64,000 nt of DNA, from NCBI RefSeq assembly GCF_000427825.1, contig NZ_ATYT01000004.1, positions 209,399 to 273,398 on the forward strand. The letters run 5' to 3'. Shown piece after piece: positions 18,232-25,940 of this stretch (its first letter is position 1; each line of letters begins with the position of its first letter). The position numbers and the translations under genes were made by a program. The notes under the pieces are model-generated. The model searched no databases. It was not told the origin of the DNA and worked only from the letters and a program-made list of their open reading frames with translations. The stretch comes from Thermocrispum municipale DSM 44069. Lineage in GTDB: Bacteria > Actinomycetota > Actinomycetes > Mycobacteriales > Pseudonocardiaceae.

Positions 18232-18317
18232 TGGCGTGACGTGATGTAGCTCCCGCTCGACTTGCCATGCCCGATGCGGGCAGGCTCGAATTGAGCCCGG
18301 AAGTTCGGAGGTGCGCG

Positions 18318-18812
18318 GTGAGCAAGATCGACCTGTTGTTACGACGCCATGTCGAGGGCGTCGATCACGGCGCACCCACCATCCACACCCCGATACCCAG
18401 CCTGGGGATAGCCGTGGTGACCTGCATGGATGCCCGGATCAAGGTGTTCGACGTGTTCGGCCTGCGGCACGGCGAGGCGCACATTCTGCGCAACGCCGGC
18501 GGGGTGGCGACCGACGACATGATCCGGTCGCTGACCATCAGCCAGCGCAAACTGCAGACCAGGGAAATCATCGTGATGCAGCACACCCAGTGCGGTTTGT
18601 CGCTGATCACCGAGGACTCGTTCAAGGACGAGATCGAGGAAGCCACCGGGCTGCGACCGCCGTGGGCGATCGAGTCGTTCCGGGAAGTCAAGGACAGCGT
18701 GCAGCAGACGCTGCGGCGCATCCGGCAGAGCCCGTTCATCCCCTACACCGACAACGTCCGCGGATTCGTCTACGACGTGAACACCGCCGCGATCACCGAA
18801 GTGACGTTGTAG
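18318..18812 (+). CDS. beta-class carbonic anhydrase
   Basis: A 164-residue zinc enzyme interconverting CO2 and bicarbonate. Ligands and active-site pair are visible: Cys36, Asp38 and Arg40 in VTCMDARI, then His89 and Cys92 in QHTQCGL. Length and sequence resemble mycobacterial CanA-type enzymes, although in M. tuberculosis it is canB (Rv3588c) that lies next to mutY (Rv3589). The GTG at 18318 follows GGAGG. mutY begins 14 bp downstream, so the two are probably one transcript. Confidence 0.93.
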   Translation: MSKIDLLLRRHVEGVDHGAPTIHTPIPSLGIAVVTCMDARIKVFDVFGLRHGEAHILRNAGGVATDDMIRSLTISQRKLQTREIIVMQHTQCGLSLITEDSFKDEIEEATGLRPPWAIESFREVKDSVQQTLRRIRQSPFIPYTDNVRGFVYDVNTAAITEVTL

Positions 18813-18826
18813 GTACCGTCTGCTTC

Positions 18827-19723
18827 GTGGATCCCGAGCTGCTGCTGGACTGGTTCGACGAGCACGCGCGCCGGTTGCCGTGGCGGGAGCGCGAGCCGTC
18901 GGCGAATCGCGGTTGGCGGGTGCTGGTCAGCGAGATCATGCTGCAGCAGACGCCGGTCAACCGGGTCCTTCCGGTGTACCAGGAGTGGATGCAACGCTGG
19001 CCCAAGCCGTCGTCGCTGGCCAGTGCTGGTCAAGGTGACGTCCTGCGTGCCTGGGGCAAGCTCGGGTACCCGCGTCGCGCGTTGCGGCTGCACCAGACGG
19101 CGACGGTGATCGCCGCCGAGCACGGTGACGTCGTCCCGTCCGATGTGGACACGCTGCTGAGCCTGCCCGGGATCGGTGCCTACACCGCGCGAGCCGTCGC
19201 CGCCTTCGCCTACGACAAACGCGCCCCGGTGGTGGACACGAACGTCCGGCGCGTGGTCGCCAGGGCGGTGCACGGCGCAGGCGATTCCGGCCCGCCGTCC
19301 ACGACCCGCGACATGGCCGATGTCGAGCGGCTACTGCCCGAGGACGACGCCCGCGCAGCGCGGATGTCGGCGGCGTTGATGGAGCTGGGTGCGCTGGTGT
19401 GCGTCGCGCGGAGCCCGCGGTGCTCGAGCTGCCCGCTGGTGGAAACGTGCGCCTGGCAGCGCGCTGGATGCCCGGAATACACCGGCGCAAGCAAGCCGGT
19501 CCAGCGCTATGTGGGGACCGACCGGCACGTGCGTGGGCTGCTGTTGGACGTCCTGCGCGAGTCGCCGGACCCGGTGGAGAAGGCTCGGCTCGACGCGGTG
19601 TGGGCCGTCGACGGTCAGCGCGATCGATGTCTGCACTCGCTGCTCGAGGACGGCCTGGTGGAGCAGGGCGCGGACGGCCGGTTCGCACTGCCCGGCGAGC
19701 ACCCAACTGTGAACGGTAAGTAA
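18827..19723 (+). CDS. mutY: A/G-specific adenine DNA glycosylase
   Basis: MutY removes adenine mispaired with 8-oxoguanine. The 298-residue protein has the catalytic-Glu motif LVSEIMLQQTPVNRVLPVY, the helix-hairpin-helix LPGIGAYTARAV, the catalytic Asp in VVDTNVRRVVAR, and the [4Fe-4S] cluster loop C-x6-C-x2-C-x5-C in the segment VCVARSPRCSSC to CAW. A C-terminal winged segment replaces the longer NUDIX-like domain of E. coli MutY, as in other actinobacteria. The GTG at 18827 precedes DPELLLDWFDEHARRLPWRE. Confidence 0.95.
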   Translation: MDPELLLDWFDEHARRLPWREREPSANRGWRVLVSEIMLQQTPVNRVLPVYQEWMQRWPKPSSLASAGQGDVLRAWGKLGYPRRALRLHQTATVIAAEHGDVVPSDVDTLLSLPGIGAYTARAVAAFAYDKRAPVVDTNVRRVVARAVHGAGDSGPPSTTRDMADVERLLPEDDARAARMSAALMELGALVCVARSPRCSSCPLVETCAWQRAGCPEYTGASKPVQRYVGTDRHVRGLLLDVLRESPDPVEKARLDAVWAVDGQRDRCLHSLLEDGLVEQGADGRFALPGEHPTVNGK

Positions 19724-19854
19724 TTCGCAAGCGGCCACATACCGTTCGTCAGCGTTTGGCGGCATCGCCCGACGGAGTTACGGTCGGCGAACTTGCGCTC
19801 ACTCACAGACAGCTGCACCCCGGGTGAGCGTCCTGCGCGAGGGAGGGACCACCC

Positions 19855-20829
19855 ATGGCCGATGCCGCATTCCACCGTCGAACCCTGCTCAAAGGCGGAT
19901 TGGCGGCAACCGTGATCGGCGGAGTCGCGGCGCCGTCGGCGCTGGCGCGGCCCACCGGCACCGCGCGGGCTTCGGTCGAAGCCCCGCAGATCTATGGCAC
20001 GACCGAGTGGGGAGCACGCCCACCGAACGGCGAGATCATCGTCGAGGACCATGCGCCGACCTACATCGTCGTGCACCACACGGTCGAGCCGGGCAACAGC
20101 GAGGACTTCAGCAAGGAACGCGCCTTCGAGATCTCCCGCGCGATCCAGAACTTCCACATGGATTCCAACGGCTGGGTCGACTCCGGCCAGCAGTTCACCA
20201 ATTCCCGTGGTGGCTATGTCACCGAGGGACGGCACCGCAGCCTGGAAGTGCTGCAAGGGGGCACCCAGCACGTCCAGGGCGCCAACGTGGCCAACCACAA
20301 CAGCGAGGTCATCGGCATCGAGAACGAAGGCAACTACGTCGAGACCGAGGTGCCGCAGGCGTTGTGGGACTCGCTGGTCCAGCTGGTCGCCTGCATGGCG
20401 TCGCAATACGGGATCCCGGTCGAGCAGATCATGGGGCACCGGGACTTCAACTCGACACAATGCCCGGGCGACGTGCTGTACGCGCGGCTCCCGGAACTGC
20501 GCGAAGAGGTGGCCGGGATCCTTGGTACGCCGGCGCCGACGTCCCGTCCCCAGTGGCCGTTGCTGCGGGTCGGCGACCGGGGCGAGAGCGTTCGCACGGC
20601 TCAGCGTCTGCTGCGCAAACAGGGCGTGAAGATCCCGGCCGACGGATACTACGGGCCACGCACCGCGGAAGCTGTCGACGCTTTCGCGGCCGAGCACGGC
20701 GTTCCGCGGCACACGTGCACGGCAGCCGCCCACGCGAACGAGCACGGTCTGCTGGGTGCGGACATCTGGCCGCTGATCGTCACCGGCGAGCGGTCGACCG
20801 CCGAGTGGAAGGCTTCGCTGCAGCGCTGA
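19855..20829 (+). CDS. secreted N-acetylmuramoyl-L-alanine amidase with peptidoglycan-binding domain
   Basis: A 324-residue exported enzyme cleaving the amide bond between MurNAc and the stem peptide. The N-terminus HRRTLLKGGLAATVIGG is a twin-arginine-like signal cleaved near ALA-RP. The Amidase_2/PGRP domain (about 45-220) has zinc ligands in YIVVHHTV and GHRDFNSTQCPGD. It is followed by a PG_binding_1-like domain (LLRVGDRGESVRTAQRLLRK, about 240-290). The ATG follows GAGGGAGGG. The last 46 bp of the gene recur at 21955-22000. Confidence 0.92.
   Translation: MADAAFHRRTLLKGGLAATVIGGVAAPSALARPTGTARASVEAPQIYGTTEWGARPPNGEIIVEDHAPTYIVVHHTVEPGNSEDFSKERAFEISRAIQNFHMDSNGWVDSGQQFTNSRGGYVTEGRHRSLEVLQGGTQHVQGANVANHNSEVIGIENEGNYVETEVPQALWDSLVQLVACMASQYGIPVEQIMGHRDFNSTQCPGDVLYARLPELREEVAGILGTPAPTSRPQWPLLRVGDRGESVRTAQRLLRKQGVKIPADGYYGPRTAEAVDAFAAEHGVPRHTCTAAAHANEHGLLGADIWPLIVTGERSTAEWKASLQR
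20775..20820. repeat. 46-bp direct repeat, copy 1 (amidase 3' end)
   Basis: This segment encodes IVTGERSTAEWKASL at the end of the amidase. Its partner at 21955-22000 matches at all but about four positions and encodes IVTGERSTAEWEASL. The 1.1 kb between them holds one unknown gene and a decayed region. Confidence 0.8.
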
Positions 20830-20924
20830 TCAGCCTGGCCGGCGGGAGAATTCGGTATCCAGAAGCCGGCGGGCGAGCTCACAATGTGACTGACAGACCG
20901 GGTTCTGCGCACTGGGGGGCTCCA

Positions 20925-21626
20925 ATGGGCGATCTGACTCCAGCGGCCGACACGTCAGGCGTCGTCGAATGGATTCACCAGGCGCTGGTCGAGGAATACA
21001 ACGTTCGCTCGCTGGTTCCGGAGGTTTTCGAGGACTACGCGCGCATCTTTCATCCAGCGATGGATGTCGACCAACGGCCGGTCTCCTGGGCAGCGGTCGC
21101 GCGGTGGAGTGGTCGCGTCATGCATTCCCGCGCCCAGTGGGACCCCATCGCCAACCCGGTCGATCCGGAACTTCCGCCACCGTTCACCGAAGAACCGGAA
21201 TCCGGATCGCTTCCCCGAGCGCAGGCAAAGCGGCTGGCCGAGATCTTGCAGCCGTACACCGAACGCCCTGAGCGGTGCTGGTTCGCGGTGTGGGACGGCA
21301 GCGACTTCCGCCGCGACTGGGCTCGCGGGCCACGGTTCACGCTGCCGCTGGGACGCGAGTTGATCCTGCTCTCCGGGAGCCTGGAGGCCGTCACGACCTC
21401 GATGAACAACTCCCCGGAGGACATCTTCCATCAGTCGCCGTACGCATGGTGGCCCGATTGCCGCTCCTGGTACATCGCCACCGACATCGACCTCATGGTG
21501 ACGCACATTGGCGGCAGCCGCGCATGCATCGACGCGATTCTGACCGATCCAACACTGGAGGCTTGGCGGGTCCCGAGCACGTCGCCCGTCACCTTCGATT
21601 CGGACGACCAGAATCCACTGCCCTGA
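20925..21626 (+). CDS. conserved hypothetical protein, unknown function
   Basis: A soluble 233-residue protein without signal peptide or membrane span. It is rich in Trp (RSWYIATDID, AVWDGSDFRRDW, YAWWPDC). Recognisable blocks are VPEVFEDYARIFHPA near residue 31, RCWFAVWDG near residue 118, and a late segment beginning YAWWPDCRSWYIATDID and ending in GGSRACID near residue 205. I have seen this block pattern only in uncharacterised actinobacterial proteins. It lies between the two copies of the amidase-tail repeat, so it may have been inserted with that duplication. ATG at 20925 lacks a strong ribosome site. Confidence 0.7.
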   Translation: MGDLTPAADTSGVVEWIHQALVEEYNVRSLVPEVFEDYARIFHPAMDVDQRPVSWAAVARWSGRVMHSRAQWDPIANPVDPELPPPFTEEPESGSLPRAQAKRLAEILQPYTERPERCWFAVWDGSDFRRDWARGPRFTLPLGRELILLSGSLEAVTTSMNNSPEDIFHQSPYAWWPDCRSWYIATDIDLMVTHIGGSRACIDAILTDPTLEAWRVPSTSPVTFDSDDQNPLP

Positions 21627-22012
21627 CGCGGGGGCGGCAGCCCGCCGAGAACCGGGGTCCACCAGCTCGAAACCATGGCCGAGCCACCATCGCCTGAGTC
21701 CGTCGAAGGATGACCGAATTCGGGCCGATCGATGTCGCGTATCTCGTACTCGCGTGCGGCCTGCTTACGTCCGGTGAAATCCGACGACATGCCCTCGAGG
21801 CAATCGACGTCCTCGTTCCGTACTCGGTCCACGAACACCTCGCAGGTCTGACCACATCCAGCAGGCATTCCGGCCCGAGCACCCAGGCCGACCAGATGCT
21901 TCGTGGCACCGTGGCGGTGCCCGGCAGGGAGGCCGCACCGCACGAGCAGTCGTGGATCGTCACCGGGGAACGGTCGACCGCCGAGTGGGAGGCTTCGCTT
22001 CGGCCAGAGTGA
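21627..22012 (+). other. probable decayed gene remnant ending in a copy of the amidase tail
   Basis: This stretch has no convincing gene. A 100-residue frame (21710-22012) opens MTEFGPIDVAYLVLACGLL, loses any domain character, and ends in WIVTGERSTAEWEASLRPE, which is the amidase C-terminus copied. It overlaps the convergent 3' end of the YdcF gene. It is best read as debris of a partial amidase duplication; a short real protein is possible but unlikely. Confidence 0.45.
21955..22000. repeat. 46-bp direct repeat, copy 2
   Basis: Near-identical to 20775-20820 in the same orientation. Read on the minus strand, it also encodes the last residues of the YdcF-like protein (LAEAKPPTRRSTVPR), so the duplication may have replaced that gene's original 3' end. 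Confidence 0.8.
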
Positions 22013-22577
22013 CCGGCAGGCGGCGCAGGCTCCAGGCGCCGAGCGCCGCCATGATCGGCTTGAGCAGGATCAACTCGCCGAAGCGGTAGTCGTCGGCTTT
22101 GACCAGCCGCTCGGCGAGGTCCGGACGCAGGTGCCGCAGGTAGGCGCGGGCCTTCTCGGCGTGCAGCGAGTTCGACACGATCCTGATCCGGCCCGCATCC
22201 TCCAGGTACGGGAGGACGTTGGTGATGTTCTCCCAGGTCGACCGGCTGCCGGATTCGGTGATCAGCTCCCCGCGATAGCCCAGCTGCCGGGCGTGGCCGG
22301 CCAGCAGCTCGGCCTCGCTGACCGTGCCGTGCACCGATCCCCCGCTGCACACCAGCCGCGGGTTTCGTGAGCGCAGAGATCGCAGTGCGGCACGGACGCG
22401 GTAGCGGTTGACGACGTTGGGCTTCGTGCCGCGATTGCCGAAGCCCAGGACCACGGTGACCTCGGGACCGTCAGCAGGCCGACCGCCAAGGCGTCGGGAC
22501 GACGACCGCCAATGCGCACACTCTCCCCACGTCAGCACCGCCGCCGCGACTACGAACACCCACTTTTTCACGGCCAC
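21960..22577 (-). CDS. YdcF/SanA-like DUF218 family protein
   Basis: A protein of about 205 residues with an N-terminal signal anchor (KKWVFVVAAAVLTW) and the DUF218 fold: VTVVLGFGNRG, LVCSGGSV, and the hallmark ESGSRSTWENI near residue 120. Family members are inner-membrane-linked proteins of unclear, probably envelope-related, function. A GTG at 22577 (or 22571) fits the signal anchor. The frame continues upstream to 22655, but through the divergent operator. The C-terminal 15 codons lie in the duplicated amidase-tail segment. Confidence 0.8.
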   Translation of the reverse strand: MAVKKWVFVVAAAVLTWGECAHWRSSSRRLGGRPADGPEVTVVLGFGNRGTKPNVVNRYRVRAALRSLRSRNPRLVCSGGSVHGTVSEAELLAGHARQLGYRGELITESGSRSTWENITNVLPYLEDAGRIRIVSNSLHAEKARAYLRHLRPDLAERLVKADDYRFGELILLKPIMAALGAWSLRRLPVTLAEAKPPTRRSTVPR

Positions 22578-22602
22578 GATTCTCGCCCACCCCGCACGAC
22601 CA

Positions 22603-22628
22603 TATACATCAATCTGAATTGATGTATA
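22603..22628. promoter_or_regulatory. perfect 26-bp palindrome, probable ArsR operator
   Basis: TATACATCAA-TCTGAA-TTGATGTATA has 10-bp perfect arms with the ATCAA-N6-TTGAT core seen for several ArsR/SmtB repressors. It lies 9 bp before the ATG of the ArsR-phosphatase gene and 26 bp from the divergent YdcF start. The hexamer TATAGT (22625-22630) overlaps its right arm and would be a -10 box for a nearly leaderless transcript, so binding would block the promoter. It could control both genes. Confidence 0.8.
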
Positions 22629-22636
22629 GTCGAGTG

Positions 22637-23383
22637 ATGGGCGAGACGACCCCACCGGCGTTCGTGCAAGCGGCGGCCAATCCCGTGCGATGGCGGATGA
22701 TGACCCTGCTGGCCGAGAGCGACCTCCGCGTCCGCGACTTGGTCGCGTTGCTCGACGAGCCGCAGAATCTCGTCTCCTACCACCTTCGCCTGCTACGCGA
22801 TCAGGGCCTCGTCACCGCAAGGCGCAGCAGCTTCGACGGGCGGGAGTCCTACTACCACCTGGATCTCGAACGGTGCTCGGACGCCGTCGCCGCCGCAGGT
22901 CACGCGCTCCATCCCGCGATCGCGCTCAACTCGACACCGCCGGGAAAGCCGAAGACCGCCGTGGTGTTGTTCGTCTGCACCGGCAACTGCGCGCGGTCAC
23001 CCATGGCCGAAGCCCTGCTGCGCCATCACACTCGCGGTCGCGTGCGCGCGATCAGCGCGGGCACCAAGCCCAGACCACGGCAGCACCCCCTCGTCACCCG
23101 TGCTTTACGGGAGATCATCGGTGTCGACATCGCCGAGCAGCACCCCCGGGACGTGGGCAGCGTGCTGTCCCACCAACGGTTCGACCGAGTGATCACGTTG
23201 TGCGACAGGGCCCGCGAAGCGCTCCCTCAGGTCGACGCACACCGAACACACTGGAGCCTGCCGGACCCCGCGGGCGGCCCGGAGCACGAAAGCTTCCGGC
23301 GCTTCCTCGACACGGCGCGGGAGATCGACGCGCGAGTACGGCACCTGCTGCCGCTGCTCGCCGAGGAAAGGAGACCCGCATGA
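22637..23383 (+). CDS. ArsR-family regulator fused to low-molecular-weight phosphatase/arsenate reductase
   Basis: A 248-residue two-domain protein. Residues 1-95 form an ArsR winged helix (NPVRWRMMTLLAESDLRVRDL, then LVSYHLRLLRDQGLV). From about residue 108 comes a LMW-PTP/ArsC domain with the P-loop VLFVCTGNCARSPMAEALL (C-x5-R-S) and the general acid in LPDPAGG. The ArsR half has no obvious metal Cys pair. The catalytic half has Cys in CTGNC and in ITLCDRA, not the exact redox triad of thioredoxin-type ArsC, so arsenate reduction is unproven. It is coupled (ATGA) to a VOC protein. The ATG at 22637 is preferred; GTG at 22634 or earlier starts are possible. Confidence 0.88.
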   Translation: MGETTPPAFVQAAANPVRWRMMTLLAESDLRVRDLVALLDEPQNLVSYHLRLLRDQGLVTARRSSFDGRESYYHLDLERCSDAVAAAGHALHPAIALNSTPPGKPKTAVVLFVCTGNCARSPMAEALLRHHTRGRVRAISAGTKPRPRQHPLVTRALREIIGVDIAEQHPRDVGSVLSHQRFDRVITLCDRAREALPQVDAHRTHWSLPDPAGGPEHESFRRFLDTAREIDARVRHLLPLLAEERRPA

Positions 23384-23757
23384 CCGAGCAGCTGGCAAGC
23401 GTTCGCTACCTCGTCGACGACGTACAGGCGGCGGTCGACTTCTACACCGAGCACCTGGGGTTCAGCGTGCGGATGAACCTGGCGCCCGGGTTCGCCGATG
23501 TCGTGCGCGGACCGCTGCGGTTGTTGTTGTCCGGCGCCACGAGCTCCGGTGCACGCGCGACTCCCGAAGATGCTGCCGGGCCGGGGCGCAACCGCATCCA
23601 TCTCGAATTCGACGATCTCGCGGCGGAGATCGCCCGCCTTCGGGAGCGCGGGCTGACCTTCCGCAGCGAGGTCGTTTCCGGTCCCGGAGGGCAGCAGATC
23701 CTGCTGGCCGACCCGTCGGGGAACCTCGTCGAGCTGTTTCAGCCTGCTAGTCGCTGA
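23380..23757 (+). CDS. VOC superfamily (glyoxalase/bleomycin-resistance) protein
   Basis: A 125-residue single-domain protein of the vicinal oxygen chelate fold: VRYLVDDVQAAVDFYTEHLGFSV at the start and ILLADPSGNLVELFQPA at the end, with a metal Glu in each half and HLEF mid-way. It has no cysteines, so it is not an ArsI-type C-As lyase that needs a Cys pair for arsenic. It overlaps the stop of the ArsR fusion by four bases and presumably shares its regulation. Its 3' end overlaps the convergent hydrolase gene by 11 bp. Confidence 0.88.
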   Translation: MTEQLASVRYLVDDVQAAVDFYTEHLGFSVRMNLAPGFADVVRGPLRLLLSGATSSGARATPEDAAGPGRNRIHLEFDDLAAEIARLRERGLTFRSEVVSGPGGQQILLADPSGNLVELFQPASR

Positions 23758-24502
23758 TCTCCGTCAGGAACTCCTCGACGACCTCGTGATAGGCGTCCGG
23801 AGCGTCCGCGTGCACCACGTGCCCGGTGCCGGGAATCCGCACGTGACGTCCTCCTGTCCGGCGCGCGAGCTCGACCTGCTGCCCTTCCGGCATCGCGGTG
23901 TGCTCGGCCTCGATCACCAACAGCGGGCAGCGAACCTGATCGGCGTAGGGCCAGTACGACCGCTCACCCCACTCCGCGGCGATCCGGTACATGACCTCCA
24001 GGTCGGCGATCAGGTGGTAGCCACCGTCGCGCTCTTCCACGCACTCGATGAAGTAGTCCCCGTAGGGCGCGAAGAACTCCCGCACGTGTGCCGGCGATGC
24101 GAACACGGCCGGCCAGGAGTCGAAATACGGGCGCCACGCCTCAACGGTGCGTCCGCGCTGGTCCGGGGCCATGTCCTCGACCACGACGCCACGCACCAGC
24201 TCGGGATGCCGGGCCGCGGTCACCAGGGCGTGCAGGCCACCCATCGAGTGGCCGATCACCACCGCCGGGCCACCCAACTCGTCGACCAACGCAGCGACGT
24301 CGTCCGCGAATTCCTCGGTGGACGCCGCTTCGCGGTGTGGATTACGACCGTGCGCGCGGGCGTCCCAGCCGACCACGCGCCCATGGGCGGTGAGCCATCG
24401 CGCCACCGGCCACCACGTCGTCGCTCGGCCCATCAGCCCGTGCAACAACACGATGAGGCGGCCGGAACCGCCGAACTCAACGAGACCTTGACGGTCGCTC
24501 AC
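23747..24502 (-). CDS. alpha/beta hydrolase
   Basis: A 251-residue cytosolic alpha/beta hydrolase: oxyanion motif LLHGLMG, nucleophile elbow GHSMGG (about residue 85), catalytic His in PGTGHVVHADAP. The ATG at 24502 is 13 bp from the divergent M1 peptidase start. The family is broad (esterases, haloperoxidase-like, menaquinone-type hydrolases) and the substrate is unknown. Confidence 0.9.
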   Translation of the reverse strand: MSDRQGLVEFGGSGRLIVLLHGLMGRATTWWPVARWLTAHGRVVGWDARAHGRNPHREAASTEEFADDVAALVDELGGPAVVIGHSMGGLHALVTAARHPELVRGVVVEDMAPDQRGRTVEAWRPYFDSWPAVFASPAHVREFFAPYGDYFIECVEERDGGYHLIADLEVMYRIAAEWGERSYWPYADQVRCPLLVIEAEHTAMPEGQQVELARRTGGRHVRIPGTGHVVHADAPDAYHEVVEEFLTEISD

Positions 24503-24515
24503 CTAAGCTCCCTTT

Positions 24516-25937
24516 GTGCGGGTGACGACGATGTGGCTGGTCTGCTGCTTGATCAGCACCCTAGTGGCCTGCACGGCACAAGACCCGCAGCAGCCGCCCG
24601 CCACCGCAAAGCCCGCGCCCGGCGTCGGGGCGGCCGGCGCAGGCGATCCGTACTACCCCACCGACGGCAACGGCGGCTACGACGCCACCAGCTACCGCGT
24701 GGAAGTGCGCTACAACCCGCAAACCCGGCGGCTGGCAGGGACCAGCACGATGACCGCCGAAGCCACCCAGACGTTGCAGCGCTTCAACCTCGATCTGCGC
24801 ACGCTCACCGTCGGAGAAGTCGAGGTCGATGCGCAGCCCGCCCGCTTCGGTCACCGTGGCTCGGAGTTGACCATCACCCCGGCGAAGCCGTTGGCGAAGG
24901 GGTCGACGTTCACCGTGCGCGTGCGATACGGCGGCCAACCGTCCCGCGAGGCGAAGTCCGGTGTCGGTCAGCTCGGTTGGCTGACGAAGCGCAGCGGCGC
25001 CGTGTACGCGCTCGGGGAGCCGCACTCCGCGTCGTTCTGGTACCCGGTCAACGAGACGCCGCGCGACCCGGCCTCGTTCGAGCTCATCGCGCACGTGCCG
25101 GAGGGATGGACGGCGGTGTCCATCGGCCGGCGCGGAAAGACGAGCTCGGGCGACGGGTGGACGACCTTTCGCTGGAAAGAATCGACCGCGATCCCCAGTT
25201 ACCTCACCACTCTCGCCATCGACAAGTTCGACATCCGACAGAGCAAGCTGTCCTCCGGCGTCCCGGTCGTCGACGCCTTCGCACCGGGCGCGGAGGACAA
25301 GAAGGCGCTCGCTTCCCGACTCGACGAGGTCGTGCGGTTTCTCAGCAGTCGGTTCGGCAGTTATCCACAGAAATCGGCGGGTGGGATCTACCTGGATGTG
25401 GATATCCCGTTCGCGCTGGAAACCAACGGGCGGCCGACCTATGCGCCGTGGGTCAGTCTGTCGGTGATCGTGCACGAATACGCCCACCAGTGGTTCGGCA
25501 ATTCGGTGCTGCTGACCTCGTGGTCGGACATCTGTCTGAACGAATGCCTGGCCAGCTACGCGGAATGGTTGTGGGCGGAGGCCGAAGAGGGCGCAGACCT
25601 GGACACCCGCTATCAGGCCGAGGTCGAGATCGCCTCGGCCGATCTGTGGTCGTCGAAGCTGTACGACATGGGCCGCGGCCACGAGTTCGACGGCGTTTAC
25701 GACAAAGGTGCGCTGGCCATGCACGCGTTGCGCGCCGAAGTCGGCGACAAGACGTTCGACAAGATCCTGACCGAGTGGGCGGCGAAGAAGCGGCACCGCA
25801 ACGCGACCTGGCCCGAGTTCGAGCGGCATGTCGAACGGGTCAGCGGCAAGGACCTCGACGGATTCTTCGACGCCTGGTTCCGCGGCACCGAGAAGCCCGC
25901 TGAGCGGTACCTGTACCCCGGCAGGTTGAGCAAATAG
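24516..25937 (+). CDS. M1 family metallopeptidase lipoprotein
   Basis: A 473-residue exported aminopeptidase-type zinc protease. The signal peptide ends in a lipobox LVAC (Cys19). The N-terminal beta domain (YRVEVRYNPQTRRLAGT) leads to the catalytic domain with HEYAH (320-324) and the downstream Glu343 in LNECLASYAEWLWAE. IPFALET (about 297-303) stands where GAMEN occurs in classical aminopeptidases, a common variant in actinobacterial members. The start is GTG, 13 bp from the divergent hydrolase. Confidence 0.93.
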   Translation: MRVTTMWLVCCLISTLVACTAQDPQQPPATAKPAPGVGAAGAGDPYYPTDGNGGYDATSYRVEVRYNPQTRRLAGTSTMTAEATQTLQRFNLDLRTLTVGEVEVDAQPARFGHRGSELTITPAKPLAKGSTFTVRVRYGGQPSREAKSGVGQLGWLTKRSGAVYALGEPHSASFWYPVNETPRDPASFELIAHVPEGWTAVSIGRRGKTSSGDGWTTFRWKESTAIPSYLTTLAIDKFDIRQSKLSSGVPVVDAFAPGAEDKKALASRLDEVVRFLSSRFGSYPQKSAGGIYLDVDIPFALETNGRPTYAPWVSLSVIVHEYAHQWFGNSVLLTSWSDICLNECLASYAEWLWAEAEEGADLDTRYQAEVEIASADLWSSKLYDMGRGHEFDGVYDKGALAMHALRAEVGDKTFDKILTEWAAKKRHRNATWPEFERHVERVSGKDLDGFFDAWFRGTEKPAERYLYPGRLSK

Positions 25938-25940
25938 GCC

